In this document: positions 19,156 to 28,366 of the stretch, piece after piece
Position numbering within the stretch: the stretch's first letter is position 1
How the letters are laid out: each line of letters begins with the position of its first letter
Source of the DNA: Sphingobium trunci
Lineage (GTDB): Bacteria; Pseudomonadota; Alphaproteobacteria; Sphingomonadales; Sphingomonadaceae
DNA: 64,000 bases
Direction of reading: 5' to 3'
NCBI RefSeq assembly: GCF_022664535.1
Contig: NZ_JAKUJY010000013.1
Span: forward strand, 52,550 to 116,549
Position numbers and translations under genes: made by a program
The notes under the pieces: generated by a model
What the model saw: only the letters and a program-made list of their open reading frames with translations
Told to the model about the DNA's origin: nothing
Databases searched by the model: none

Positions 19156-19663
19156 GACGATAATCCTCTCCGGCACCCGGCCGGTTAAGGCCATGATGTG
19201 CGGACGGTATAAGAGGGTGGGGTCGATGCCTGTCAATCTTTCCCGGCTGAAGGGATATCTCGATCCGGCGTGTCGTGGACGGCAAGGCGGTCTTCCCGGT
19301 GCCGCCGACCGGCCCACCGGTCGCGCCTCCGGAAAGGATGAAAAAATGGCGGTAAAAGGTTGTTGAACCGCCCTATGGCGCGATCATTGCGGCGGCTGGC
19401 GGCACATCCCCGGAAGGAGGAATTGGCATTGCGAGGCCTGGCGCGGGGCAGCCTATGCGAAGATGGACGGCGCCATTGGGCAAAAGTCATGAATGGAAGA
19501 ATTGGGCCGAATGCCGTTCCGATCCAGCTCAGGCAAAGCGGCGCAAAGTCGGGGGAAATGGGTGCCATGAAGCCGGACGGGCACCGATTTTCCTGAACCT
19601 TGCATTAACAGGCAATTTAAAGGATAGTTAATAGCATTAGCGAGTCAGTTCATGGAGGATGCC
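19156..19663. other. Divergent intergenic region, no clear gene
   Basis: About 500 bases between the OYE gene and iorA, transcribed in opposite directions, so both promoters should lie here. The last 60 bases before iorA are AT-rich. A 78-codon open frame at 19360-19596 has neither domain nor ribosome site and is not called. No repeat or riboswitch was seen. Confidence 0.4.
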
Positions 19664-20122
19664 GTGAAGCTGAAAGTTAATGATAAAATTCACGAGATCG
19701 ACGCTGAACCGGACACGCCATTATTGTGGGTCCTGCGCGATATTGTCGGCCTGACCGGGACGAAATTCGGCTGCGGGGCCGCATTGTGCGGGGCGTGCAC
19801 CGTGCATGTCGATCATGAACCGCGCCGGTCCTGCGTCTTGCCGGTGTCGGCGGTCGGCAATGCCAATGTCCTGACCATCGAAGGCGTGGGGGCAACCCCG
19901 ATCGGCAAGGCCGTGCAGGACGCCTGGCTCCAGACCGAGGTGGTCCAGTGCGGCTATTGCCAGACCGGCCAGATCATGCAGGCCGTCGCATTGCTCACGG
20001 CGAACCCGGCGCCTGACGATGGCGCGATCGATCGTGCCATGTCCGGCAATATCTGCCGGTGCGGCACCTACCCCCGGATACGCGCGGCGATCCACGCCGC
20101 GGCGAAGCAGGGGGTGGCCTGA
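19664..20122 (+). CDS. iorA: (2Fe-2S) subunit of isoquinoline-1-oxidoreductase-type hydroxylase
   Basis: Small iron-sulfur subunit (152 residues) of a two-subunit molybdenum hydroxylase. The plant-ferredoxin-like cluster is in [15 protein letters not shown] with a following Cys; the second [2Fe-2S] cluster is in [10 protein letters not shown] and [23 protein letters not shown] near the start is typical of IorA. The start is taken as GTG 19664 because GGAGG lies six bases upstream; ATG 19652 in the same frame has no ribosome site. The gene is followed after one base by the large subunit. Known relatives oxidise N-heterocycles or aldehydes; the actual substrate is not shown here. Confidence 0.9.
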   Translation: MKLKVNDKIHEIDAEPDTPLLWVLRDIVGLTGTKFGCGAALCGACTVHVDHEPRRSCVLPVSAVGNANVLTIEGVGATPIGKAVQDAWLQTEVVQCGYCQTGQIMQAVALLTANPAPDDGAIDRAMSGNICRCGTYPRIRAAIHAAAKQGVA

Positions 20123-20123
20123 C

Positions 20124-22265
20124 ATGGCGGGGCTGACGATCGACAGGCGCGGCTTCATGGCGGTGTGCCTGGCAGGCTCGGGCGGGCTGGCGCTGGGCTT
20201 TCCGCTGTTCGCTCCGGGGGAGGCACTGGCGGCGGGGACCGCTTTCCGGCCCAATGCCATTCTGGCGATCGGCAATGACGGCGCGATCACCGCCACCGTG
20301 CCCTATGCCGAAATGGGCCAGGGCGCGATGACGTCGATCGCGATGCTTGTGGCCGAGGAACTGGAAGTGACGCCGGGCGCGGTCAGGACCATGCTCGCGC
20401 CAGGCGACAACAGGCTTTACGCCCATCCTGTCCTGGGCGAGCAGATAACCGGCGGTTCGGCCAGCCTGCGTGGCTCCTGGGGGCCGATCCGCAAGGCGGC
20501 CGCGGCTGCGCGGGTCATGCTGATCGAGGCGGCGGCGCGCCAATGGCGTGTGAATGCCGGGGATTGCGCGCTCGAAGACGGGCAGGTGGTGCACCTGCCG
20601 AGCAAGCGGCGCGCTTCCTTCGGTGCTCTGGCGCTCGCGGCGTCGACCATGCCGGTGCCCTCCGATCCGCCGGTCAGGACCAGCGGTTTCAGGGTGATCG
20701 GGACCAGCGCGCCGCGCGTCGATGCCGCGGCGAAGGTGGACGGGTCGGCTTTGTTCGGGCTCGACGTGCGGTTGCCCGGCATGGTCTATGCCGCCGTCCA
20801 GGCCTGTCCCGTCATCGGCGGCAAACTGGGTAGCGTGGACGCGAAGCCCGCCTTGGCGGTGAGCGGCGTGACCCAGCTGGTGACGCTCTCCAACGCCGTT
20901 GCGGTGGTCGGGCGCCATACCGGCGCTGCCCGCAAGGGCCTGGCGATGATCGAGCCGCATTGGGAAGGCGGCTCGTCCACCCTCTCCACCGCGGACCTCG
21001 TCAGCAAGGCCGATGCCGCGCTCGACCGCAAGGGGGCCACCGCCTACGCCAAGGGCGATGTCGCCAAGGCCTTCGCCGAGGCGGCGGGCAGGTTCGAAGC
21101 CGATTATCGCATGCCGATGCTGGCGCATGCGGCCATGGAACCGCTCAATTGCACCGTCGAGGTGCGCGACGGCGCCTGCGAGATCTGGGTTGGAAGCCAG
21201 GTGCCGGGCCGGGCGAGGATAGAGGTCGCCAAGGCTCTGGGGCTGGGCGAGGACCGGGTGAAGGTCAACAGCTATCTGATCGGCGGCGGCTTCGGGCGGC
21301 GGCTGCAATCCGAATGGATCGTGCAGGCGGCGATGATCGCCCGTCAGGTCAAGGGACCGGTCAAGGTGGTGTGGAGCCGCGAGGAGGACACGCGGCAGGA
21401 CGCCTATCGCTATCACAACCATAGCCGCGTGAAGGTGGCGCTTGACGCACAGGGCCATCCGGTGGCGTTCGACCATCGCATCGTCGCGCCGCCCATCATG
21501 CTCTGGTTCCTGCCGTCATTGCTGTGGAAGGACGGCGTCGACATCGACGCCACCAATGCGGCGAGCGGACCTTATGAGTTTCCCAACCTGCTGGTCGATT
21601 ATGTCCGGGACGATCCGCCCGACGGCCTGCTGGTCGGAAACTGGCGCGGCGTGGGAGAGACGCGCAACGGCTTTGTCGTCGAAACGGTGATGGATCAGCT
21701 GGCGGCGAAGGCCGGGGCGGATCCCGTCGATTATCGCCGGCGCCTGTTGCCGCCCCATTCGCGCATCAGGGCGCTGCTGGACCGGCTTGCCGCGGAATCG
21801 CGCTGGGGCTCGCCGCTGCCGCCGGGCACGACGCGCGGCATCGCCATCCAGTCCGGCTTCGGCAGCCATATGGGCCTGGTGGCGCAGGTGCGCATGGCTG
21901 ACGGCAAGGTCCGGGTGGAGCGCATGACGGCGGTGATCGACTGCGGCATCGCGGTCAATCCCAATGTCGTGAAGCAGCAGATTGAGGGCGGCCTGCTGTT
22001 CGGCCTGACGGCGACGCTCTATTCGAACATCACGATCAGGGACGGCCGCGTCGTCGAATCCAATTTCCACGACAATCCTGTCGTCCGCATGGTCAACACG
22101 CCGAAGATCGACGTGATCATCATCGACAGCAAGGAGGAGCCCGGCGGGGTCGGCGAACCCGGCACGTCGATCGTCGCGCCCGCGATCGTCAACGCGGTGT
22201 TCGCGGCGACGGGCAAGCCGCTCCACCAACTCCCGCTCCCTCCATCCATGGTGGAACGTGTATGA
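20124..22265 (+). CDS. iorB: Molybdopterin-binding subunit of isoquinoline-1-oxidoreductase-type hydroxylase
   Basis: Large catalytic subunit, 713 residues, of the xanthine dehydrogenase superfamily. A twin-arginine-like leader (DRRGFMAVCLAGSGGLALGF) suggests export of the folded enzyme, as in other IorB or aldehyde dehydrogenase large subunits. Then VPYAEMGQGAMTSIAMLVAEE (molybdopterin contact), IGGGFGRRLQSEW, GNWRGVGETRNGFVVE and, near the C-terminus, EEPGGVGEPGTSIVAPAI with the catalytic Glu of the GxGE motif. Starts one base after iorA stops and overlaps the cytochrome gene by four bases (ATGA), so the three are an operon. Confidence 0.92.
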   Translation: MAGLTIDRRGFMAVCLAGSGGLALGFPLFAPGEALAAGTAFRPNAILAIGNDGAITATVPYAEMGQGAMTSIAMLVAEELEVTPGAVRTMLAPGDNRLYAHPVLGEQITGGSASLRGSWGPIRKAAAAARVMLIEAAARQWRVNAGDCALEDGQVVHLPSKRRASFGALALAASTMPVPSDPPVRTSGFRVIGTSAPRVDAAAKVDGSALFGLDVRLPGMVYAAVQACPVIGGKLGSVDAKPALAVSGVTQLVTLSNAVAVVGRHTGAARKGLAMIEPHWEGGSSTLSTADLVSKADAALDRKGATAYAKGDVAKAFAEAAGRFEADYRMPMLAHAAMEPLNCTVEVRDGACEIWVGSQVPGRARIEVAKALGLGEDRVKVNSYLIGGGFGRRLQSEWIVQAAMIARQVKGPVKVVWSREEDTRQDAYRYHNHSRVKVALDAQGHPVAFDHRIVAPPIMLWFLPSLLWKDGVDIDATNAASGPYEFPNLLVDYVRDDPPDGLLVGNWRGVGETRNGFVVETVMDQLAAKAGADPVDYRRRLLPPHSRIRALLDRLAAESRWGSPLPPGTTRGIAIQSGFGSHMGLVAQVRMADGKVRVERMTAVIDCGIAVNPNVVKQQIEGGLLFGLTATLYSNITIRDGRVVESNFHDNPVVRMVNTPKIDVIIIDSKEEPGGVGEPGTSIVAPAIVNAVFAATGKPLHQLPLPPSMVERV

Positions 22266-22900
22266 GGATATCGTCTTCCATGGCGCTGTGCGCCGCCGCG
22301 CTCGTCTTCGCCGCCAGTGCGGCCTGGTCCACCGGGCCGGGCGGAACGGCCGCTCCGGTCACGCCGCTGCGCCCGGTCGCGAGCTTCGAGGGCATTCGCG
22401 ACCCGGCAAAGCGATCGGCCGCCCTGTTCGCCGAAGCGGGGAAGGTCATCCAGAGCCCGCGCTGTCTCAACTGCCACCCCGCCGCGCGCATCCCCACCCA
22501 GGGGGATGAAATGCGCCAGCATGTGCCACTGATGGTCGCCACCGACGGCAATCATGGTCCCAGGGGCCTGCCCTGCGCGACATGCCATGGCGCCGACAAT
22601 GCGCCGACCTTCGCCGCCGGGATCGCCAGCGTGCCGGGCAATGCGCATTGGCAGCTGGCCCCGGTCGAAATGGCCTGGCAGGGGCTGAACCTGCCCGGGA
22701 TTTGCGCGCAGTTGAAGGATCCCCGGCGCAACGGATCACGCAGCCTGGACCAGATCGTCACGCATATGAAGACCGATCATCTGGTCGGCTGGGCCTGGAA
22801 TCCCGGAGCGGGCCGGACCAGCGCGCCCGGCACGCAGGAGGGCTTCGGCGCACTGATCGAGGCATGGGTGAAGACCGGGGCGCACTGCCCCGCCGCGTGA
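22262..22900 (+). CDS. Periplasmic diheme-binding cytochrome
   Basis: A 212-residue exported protein with an N-terminal signal (MRISSSMALCAAALVFAASA) and two CxxCH heme-attachment sites: CLNCH near residue 70 and CATCH near residue 103. It is co-translated with iorB through an ATGA overlap. In molybdenum hydroxylases of this exported type, a c-type cytochrome commonly takes electrons from the iron-sulfur subunit to the respiratory chain, and that is its likely role here. The fold between and after the heme sites is not a recognisable class I cytochrome. The gene converges on the LysR gene. Confidence 0.85.
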   Translation: MRISSSMALCAAALVFAASAAWSTGPGGTAAPVTPLRPVASFEGIRDPAKRSAALFAEAGKVIQSPRCLNCHPAARIPTQGDEMRQHVPLMVATDGNHGPRGLPCATCHGADNAPTFAAGIASVPGNAHWQLAPVEMAWQGLNLPGICAQLKDPRRNGSRSLDQIVTHMKTDHLVGWAWNPGAGRTSAPGTQEGFGALIEAWVKTGAHCPAA

Positions 22901-22969
22901 CGGATGATCCCGCGTTCCGGGAAAAGGCTCCCGCCCCCAAGGATGCCGGGCGGGGCCGGTTTCCTGCCC

Positions 22970-23929
22970 CTAACCTGCCTGCCCCAGCCTGTCCGGGACG
23001 GCGATGTCGGCCGCGGGCGCCTCCGGCTGCGCCACCTCGGCAACGCAGTTCATGATATGCCTTACCTTGAGCCGCGTGTCGTCGCTCCGGCAGAACAATG
23101 CCATGCCGATCGTCAGCCCTTCCTCGATGAAGAGGCATCGCTGTTCGCCCTGGTCGCGTTGCTGATCGCGGCCATAGCTCCAGCGCAGGCAGGGAAGTCC
23201 CAACTGCGCCGCGAAGCTTTCGATGACCTGCCGGTTCTCGTCGGGCGCCATCACGAATTTGACGCCCGCCCGCTCGAACGGGGCGAGCGATATGCGCCGC
23301 GAACGGGCATTGGCGTGATCGGGCGCGATCACCAGGTCGCGGCCCGCCAGATCGGCGAGCCGGATCGACGGCGCGCTCGCCAACGGATCGCCGCGCGGCA
23401 GGAGTGCGTAGGCGAAGCGGCGTTCGAAGCGGGCGATGCGGACATCGCGGAGCGTGTCATAGCCGTTGACGACGGTGAACACGCAATCGATCACGCCCGA
23501 CCTCAGCCATCGGAAAAGCTCCTGAGGATGGCCGGTCAGAACGTCGATATGGAGATCGGGGCGATGCCGGATCATCTGCGCCAGCAGCCGGTTTCTGTCG
23601 GGATCGCCGATCGTGTAATGCGGCGCGCCCAACCGTATCATGCGCTCGCTGGAGGCCCGGCTTTTGGCCAGATGCGCCTGCATCGCGCGATCCGCGTCGA
23701 GCAACGCCTGCGCGAAGGGGAGCAGCCGCCGCCCGGCCTCCGTCAGTTCCATATGCCGGGACGACCGGTCGAGCAGCTTTTCGCCCACCAGATGTTCCAG
23801 CTTCTTCATCTGCGTCGACATCCAGGGTTGCGGCACATTGGCCATGGCCGCGCCGGCCGTGATCGATCCGGCCTCGACCACGAGCGCGAAATTGATCGCC
23901 AGAACCGGATCGATGATACGAGCAGCCAT
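22970..23929 (-). CDS. LysR-type transcriptional regulator
   Basis: A 319-residue LysR regulator. The N-terminal winged helix is seen as FALVVEAGSITAGAAMANV, then QPWMSTQMKKLEHLVGEKLLDRS; the effector domain follows from about residue 95 (IRLGAPHYTIGDPDRN and onward). Start ATG 23929 gives the usual LysR N-terminus. Unusually, this ATG lies inside the conserved control block (23926-23970) shared with the TonB receptor promoter at 30.7 kb. It diverges from the CoA transferase gene, the usual LysR arrangement, and by position should control the uptake/CoA-activation genes from 24 to 30.6 kb. The effector is unknown. Confidence 0.9.
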   Translation of the reverse strand: MAARIIDPVLAINFALVVEAGSITAGAAMANVPQPWMSTQMKKLEHLVGEKLLDRSSRHMELTEAGRRLLPFAQALLDADRAMQAHLAKSRASSERMIRLGAPHYTIGDPDRNRLLAQMIRHRPDLHIDVLTGHPQELFRWLRSGVIDCVFTVVNGYDTLRDVRIARFERRFAYALLPRGDPLASAPSIRLADLAGRDLVIAPDHANARSRRISLAPFERAGVKFVMAPDENRQVIESFAAQLGLPCLRWSYGRDQQRDQGEQRCLFIEEGLTIGMALFCRSDDTRLKVRHIMNCVAEVAQPEAPAADIAVPDRLGQAG

Positions 23930-23994
23930 ATGATTCTCGAATGATGATCCCCCGTATATCGCATTTGACCGGCAATGCACCCCTTCCCTAGATT
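23926..23994 (+). promoter_or_regulatory. Control block A and promoter of CoA-transferase operon
   Basis: The 45 bases 23926-23970 match the reverse strand of 30684-30728 at 37 of 45 positions without gaps. Conserved pieces are CCATATGATT, TCGAATGATGAT, ATATCG and ATTTGACC. The block ends in a -35-like TTGACC (23965-23970), followed by an 18-base spacer and TAGATT (23989-23994). The same spacing and a shared CCTTCCCTA occur at the second site. It is probably the binding site of the adjacent LysR protein, placed so that it would touch RNA polymerase at -35. Confidence 0.7.
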
Positions 23995-24084
23995 TCCTCC
24001 ATCCGCGCCCGCCGCCGAACGGAATGCGCGGGCGATCGAGGAGAGGAAAAATAATCCTATGGCAAGCAGGGAAGCGGATTGCTG

Positions 24085-25296
24085 ATGCCGCGTGTTCTGG
24101 AAGGCATCCGCATACTCGATCTGGGCAGGACGATCGCCGCGCCCTTCTGCACGCAGATGCTGGCGGATTTCGGCGCCGAGGTCATCAAGGTGGAACGGGT
24201 CGGCGCCGGGGACGAGATGCGCACCTACGGGCCGCCCTTCATCGTCGGCAAGGACGGACGCGAACTGCCGATCGGCGGCTATTTCATCAGCGTCAATCGC
24301 AACAAGGAATCGATCACCGTCGATTTCAAGTCGCCCGAAGGGCAGGAGATCATCCGCGGCCTCGCCCGGATCAGCCATGTCTGCGTCGAAAATTACAAGG
24401 TCGGCGACATGGCGCGCCACGGCCTTGACTATGCGAGCCTGAAGGCGATCAATCCGGACCTCATCTATTGCTCGATCACCGGCTTCGGACAGACCGGCCC
24501 CTATGCCGACCGCCCCGCCGTCGACAGCGTTTCGCAGTCGATGAGCGGCCTCATGAGCATGACGGGGGAACCGGACGGTCCGCCGCAAAAGGTCGGCGTC
24601 GTGATCTGCGACATCCTCACCGGCCTTCACGCCACGATCGGCATATTGGTCGCGCTACGCCACCGGGAGGTCAATGGCGGCGGCGGCCAGCATATCGACA
24701 TGTCGCTGCTGGATACGGGCATCGCGGCGCTCTCGCACCGCGCGATCGATTATCTCATGAGCGGACGCGTGCCCGCGCGGCTGGGATCGGGCAGCGCCGG
24801 ATCGGCACCGGCGCAGGTCTACCGGTGCAGGGATGGCGATCTGAATCTGCAGGCCGGCCAGAACAACAAGTTCGTCGACCTGTGCGGCGTGATCGGCCGC
24901 GAGGACCTGCTGGCCGATCCGCGCTTCGAAACGCGCGCGAGCCGTTTCGTCTACAACGACGTCCTGACCGCGGAGCTGGAGAAGACCCTGGCGTCCTGGC
25001 GGCTCGCCGACATCTATGAGGCGCTGGTCGCCGTCGGCATCATCTGTTCGCCGGTCTACACGCTGGACCAGACGTTCGAGGACCCGCAGGTCATCCATCG
25101 CGGCGTGCGGCGCGAGGTCGACACCCGCCATGGCCGGATGCCGATGCTCGCCAATCCGATCCGCCTGTCCGAAACGCCGGTCGATCGCTACGAAGCGCCG
25201 CCCGACATCGGGGAGCACACCGATGCGGTGCTGGAGCGCCTGCTCGGCTATGATGCCGACCGGATCGCGCGATTGCGGCGGAGCGGCGTGATCTGA
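24085..25296 (+). CDS. CaiB/BaiF-type (family III) CoA transferase
   Basis: A 403-residue CoA transferase that would move CoA between acyl-CoA and a free carboxylic acid. The family N-terminus VLEGIRILDLGRTIAAPFC and MLADFGAEVIKVE is clear, as are NRNKESITVDFKSPEGQ and the motif GGGQHIDMSLLDTG, whose Asp is the family's covalent catalytic residue. GFGQTGPYADRPA and GLMSMTGEPDG are also typical. ATG 24085 is used. A ligase gene follows about 100 bases later on the same strand. The pairing recalls caiB/caiC logic, but nothing shows that carnitine is the substrate. Confidence 0.92.
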   Translation: MPRVLEGIRILDLGRTIAAPFCTQMLADFGAEVIKVERVGAGDEMRTYGPPFIVGKDGRELPIGGYFISVNRNKESITVDFKSPEGQEIIRGLARISHVCVENYKVGDMARHGLDYASLKAINPDLIYCSITGFGQTGPYADRPAVDSVSQSMSGLMSMTGEPDGPPQKVGVVICDILTGLHATIGILVALRHREVNGGGGQHIDMSLLDTGIAALSHRAIDYLMSGRVPARLGSGSAGSAPAQVYRCRDGDLNLQAGQNNKFVDLCGVIGREDLLADPRFETRASRFVYNDVLTAELEKTLASWRLADIYEALVAVGIICSPVYTLDQTFEDPQVIHRGVRREVDTRHGRMPMLANPIRLSETPVDRYEAPPDIGEHTDAVLERLLGYDADRIARLRRSGVI

Positions 25297-25400
25297 TCGC
25301 GGGAGACAGGCGCGGCGGACCAGCCCCTTCCGCCGATGGTTTCGGCACGGCAACCGGCATGGGCGCCATTGCCTCGACGAAAAGAATAGGAGATGTGCAC

Positions 25401-26912
25401 ATGCCGTTCGGAACGGATTTGAAGGAGATGCTGAAGGTCGATCCGGCCGCGCCGGTGATCGAACATGACCGGAAATGGCTCAACTGGGGGCAACTCGCCG
25501 CCATGGTCGAGGCGGTCGATCGGGTGCTGGACGAGGCGGGCGTGCCGCCGGATGCGCGCGTCGGCGTGCTGATCCGCAACCGGCCCTGGCAACTCGCCGC
25601 GATGCTGGCGCTGTTTTCCTCCCGCCGCTGCCTGATGGTGCTCAATCCGATGTTGCCGCGCGCCAAGCTGCTGTCGGATCTGGCGAGCGCCCGCATGTCG
25701 GCGGTCGTTGCCGAAGCGGACGACTTTGCCGCCGAGGACATTGTCGACGCGGTGCGGCAGGGGGGCGCCGCCGCCATTCGGCTCGATCCCGCCGCGAACA
25801 TGGTGCTGCCGGTCGAGGGGCTGGAGAAGGCACGCACGGATGCGGAAGCCCGTTCGACGGGCGAGGTCACGCTCGAGATGCTGACGAGCGGCACGACCGG
25901 CACGCCCAAGCGCATTCCGCTGGGCCGCCGCGCCTTCGACAAGGCGCTCGAAGGCGCAATGGTCTATGAGAAGGACCGGACGGTCGGAGAGCCGCCGCGC
26001 CTGCGCGAGGGCACCGTCCTGCAGGTCGCGCCGATCAGCCATATCGGCGGCATCTTCTCCATCCTGACCGCGCTGTTGAGCGGACGGCGGATCGTCCTGT
26101 TCGAGAAATTCTCGGTCCAGCAATGGCGGGACGCCGTGGTCAAGCATCGGCCGAGGGTGACGTCGCTCGTTCCCGCCGCCCTGCGCATGGTGCTGGAGGC
26201 AAACCTGCCCAAGGAGGATCTCTCCAGCCTCGTCGCGCTGCGGTCGGGCACCGCCCCGCTCGACGCGGCGACAGTGCGGGCGTTCCTCGACCGCTATGAC
26301 CTGCCCGTCCTCCAGATCTACGGCGCGACCGAATATATCGGAGGCGTCGCGGGATGGACGCTCAAGGACTTCCGCCGCTATTTCCATGAGAAGCCCGACA
26401 GTTGCGGCCGCATCCATGCCGATGTGGAGGCGCGCATCGTCGATCCCGAAACCGGCGCCATCCTGCCGCCGGGCGAAGTCGGCATATTGGAACTCAAGGC
26501 CGCGCAACTGGGGGATGCCGACCGCTGGTTCCGGACCACGGATCGCGCCCTGATCGACGAGGATCACTTCATGACCATCGTCGGCCGCGCCGACAATGCG
26601 ATCATCAGGGGCGGGTTCAAGGTGCATCCCGACGATGTGGTGAAGATGCTCGAACAGCATCCTTCGGTGCGCGAGGCGGCCGTGGTGGGCATTGCCGATC
26701 CGCGTCTGGGCCAGGTGCCCGCCGCCGCCGTCATCCTGCGGGCCGATGCCGCACCCGTGACGGAGGAGGGCCTGATCGCCTTCGCGCGCGAGCGGCTGTC
26801 GGCCTATCAGGTGCCGACGCGCCTCCTCTTCGTCCCGGACCTGCCGCGCACATCCTCGATGAAACCGGCGACCGACGGGTTGCGCGCGCTGTTCGAGGCT
26901 GCACCGGCCTGA
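25401..26912 (+). CDS. Class I adenylate-forming acyl-CoA ligase
   Basis: A 503-residue AMP-binding enzyme that would activate a carboxylic acid to its CoA thioester. Core motifs in order: P-loop LTSGTTGTPKRIP, QIYGATEYIGG (aromatic, A5), FRTTDRALIDEDHFMTIVGR with the ATP-ribose Asp, DNAIIRGGFKVHPDDV hinge, and the C-terminal Lys in RTSSMKPATDG. AGGAGATG sits just before ATG 25401; a longer frame from 25359 lacks one. It ends 30 bases from the convergent MFS gene. With the CoA transferase it forms two parallel ways to load CoA; the acid is unknown. Confidence 0.92.
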   Translation: MPFGTDLKEMLKVDPAAPVIEHDRKWLNWGQLAAMVEAVDRVLDEAGVPPDARVGVLIRNRPWQLAAMLALFSSRRCLMVLNPMLPRAKLLSDLASARMSAVVAEADDFAAEDIVDAVRQGGAAAIRLDPAANMVLPVEGLEKARTDAEARSTGEVTLEMLTSGTTGTPKRIPLGRRAFDKALEGAMVYEKDRTVGEPPRLREGTVLQVAPISHIGGIFSILTALLSGRRIVLFEKFSVQQWRDAVVKHRPRVTSLVPAALRMVLEANLPKEDLSSLVALRSGTAPLDAATVRAFLDRYDLPVLQIYGATEYIGGVAGWTLKDFRRYFHEKPDSCGRIHADVEARIVDPETGAILPPGEVGILELKAAQLGDADRWFRTTDRALIDEDHFMTIVGRADNAIIRGGFKVHPDDVVKMLEQHPSVREAAVVGIADPRLGQVPAAAVILRADAAPVTEEGLIAFARERLSAYQVPTRLLFVPDLPRTSSMKPATDGLRALFEAAPA

Positions 26913-26942
26913 GGGAGGAGGGGCCTCACAGGCGCCGCAGGG

Positions 26943-28295
26943 TCAGGCAGCGCCATGCTGCCGGTGATCCATGCGGCGCAGATGACGTCCCACCACCATC
27001 AGCACGATCACCACCAGCGGCGCCACCACGGCCGACACGGTGATGAGCGACGCGCCGAGCTTCGCCTTGTCGACGAACACGCTTTCGGTGAGCCAGGCGG
27101 TGAAGGGCGCGCCGATGAACGTCCCCATCATGGTAATGACGGCAATGAACCAGGCCGACATACGCCCCCGCAATTCCGGCGGCGTATGCAGTTGCAGCGC
27201 CGCGACCGCATAGCCCAGGAAAGGATAGCAGAGTATGTGATAGACCGAACTCAGCGCCAGGAAGAGCCAGATATTGCCCGACAGCAGCCCCAATATGGTC
27301 AGCGGCACCCCGATCAGCACCCCGATCCACTGGTAGCGCACATGGGCGTCCTTCATGCCGCGGGCGTAGAGCCGGTCGACCAGCATCGCGCCGCCGACCT
27401 GGCCCAGCGCGGCGGCCGCGATATGCTGCACGCCCCAGGCGAGGCCCACCTCCGCGATGTTCCAGCCATAGCTGCGCACCATGAAGGTCGGCATCCAGCC
27501 CAGATAGGCCGACGTGATGATGTTGAGCAGGCCGAAGCCGACCGGCAACCCGAAGAAGAGGAGCGGATTGGTGCGGCAGAAACGCAGGAAGGTGCGCGCC
27601 GACACGGCTTCGCGGCCCTGCGCCGAGCTGGCAGGACGGGTCACATTCTCGCGGACCAGAAGCGCCAGCGGCGCCATCAGCATCGTCGGGATGCCGATGA
27701 TGAGGAAGACCATCTGCCAGGGCTGCATCGTTCCCAGCAGGGGCAGCCGCACCGGCGCGCTTTCGGCCACCAGATGCACGATGGTCCCGCCCAGCGCAGC
27801 CGCCAGCCCGCCGCCGACGACGGCGCCGAGCGAGAAGACCGCCAGTGCCGTCGACAGCCGGGCGCGGGGAAACTGCTCGATGATGAGTGAATGGGCCGAG
27901 GGCGTCAGCGCGCTTTCCCCTACGCCCACGCCCATCCGCCCCACCAGCATCACGGGATAGCTGCCCGCAAGCCCGCACATGCATGTCGCCGCGCCCCACA
28001 GGATGGTCGCGAGCGTCACGATCCAGCGGCGCGAATGGCGGTCGACGATGCCGCCCACCATCAATCCGCACAGGGCGAAGAAGACGCCGAAGCTGGGGCC
28101 CATCAACAGGCTGATCTGGAATTCGGTCAGCCCGAGCTGGCTTTGCAGCGGCCCCACCATCATCGTGATGACCTGCCGGTCGATGAAGGCGACGGTGTAG
28201 AAGATCAGGAACAGGATGGTCATGGCCCATCCGCGCACGAAGCCGCGCGTGGGACCGGACATTGCCGCAACGGGCGGGACATGGGCTGGCTGCAT
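26943..28295 (-). CDS. MFS transporter of LysR-linked uptake cluster
   Basis: A 450-residue inner-membrane major facilitator with about twelve hydrophobic helices. MFS motif A appears as GGIVDRHSRR between helices 2 and 3, and YTVAFIDRQVITMMVGP is the helix 1 signature of the aromatic-acid or anion branch. RMGVGVGESALTPSAHSL fits motif C. It lies about 70 bases after the TonB receptor on the same strand, so it is probably transcribed with it from the 30.7-kb promoter. Together they would carry one substrate across the outer and inner membranes. Confidence 0.88.
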   Translation of the reverse strand: MQPAHVPPVAAMSGPTRGFVRGWAMTILFLIFYTVAFIDRQVITMMVGPLQSQLGLTEFQISLLMGPSFGVFFALCGLMVGGIVDRHSRRWIVTLATILWGAATCMCGLAGSYPVMLVGRMGVGVGESALTPSAHSLIIEQFPRARLSTALAVFSLGAVVGGGLAAALGGTIVHLVAESAPVRLPLLGTMQPWQMVFLIIGIPTMLMAPLALLVRENVTRPASSAQGREAVSARTFLRFCRTNPLLFFGLPVGFGLLNIITSAYLGWMPTFMVRSYGWNIAEVGLAWGVQHIAAAALGQVGGAMLVDRLYARGMKDAHVRYQWIGVLIGVPLTILGLLSGNIWLFLALSSVYHILCYPFLGYAVAALQLHTPPELRGRMSAWFIAVITMMGTFIGAPFTAWLTESVFVDKAKLGASLITVSAVVAPLVVIVLMVVGRHLRRMDHRQHGAA

Positions 28296-28366
28296 GATCT
28301 ACTCGCCGCTGACGGGGTGAAACCTGGATGGACGGCCGGGCAGGACAACCGGCCTCATATCCGCGC

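Noticed and set aside
19360..19596. 78-codon frame upstream of iorA
   Set aside because: No start signals or recognisable sequence.
24085..26912. Carnitine pathway (caiB/caiC)
   Set aside because: Only the enzyme classes match; no carnitine dehydrogenase, betaine transporter or other cai-type gene is present.
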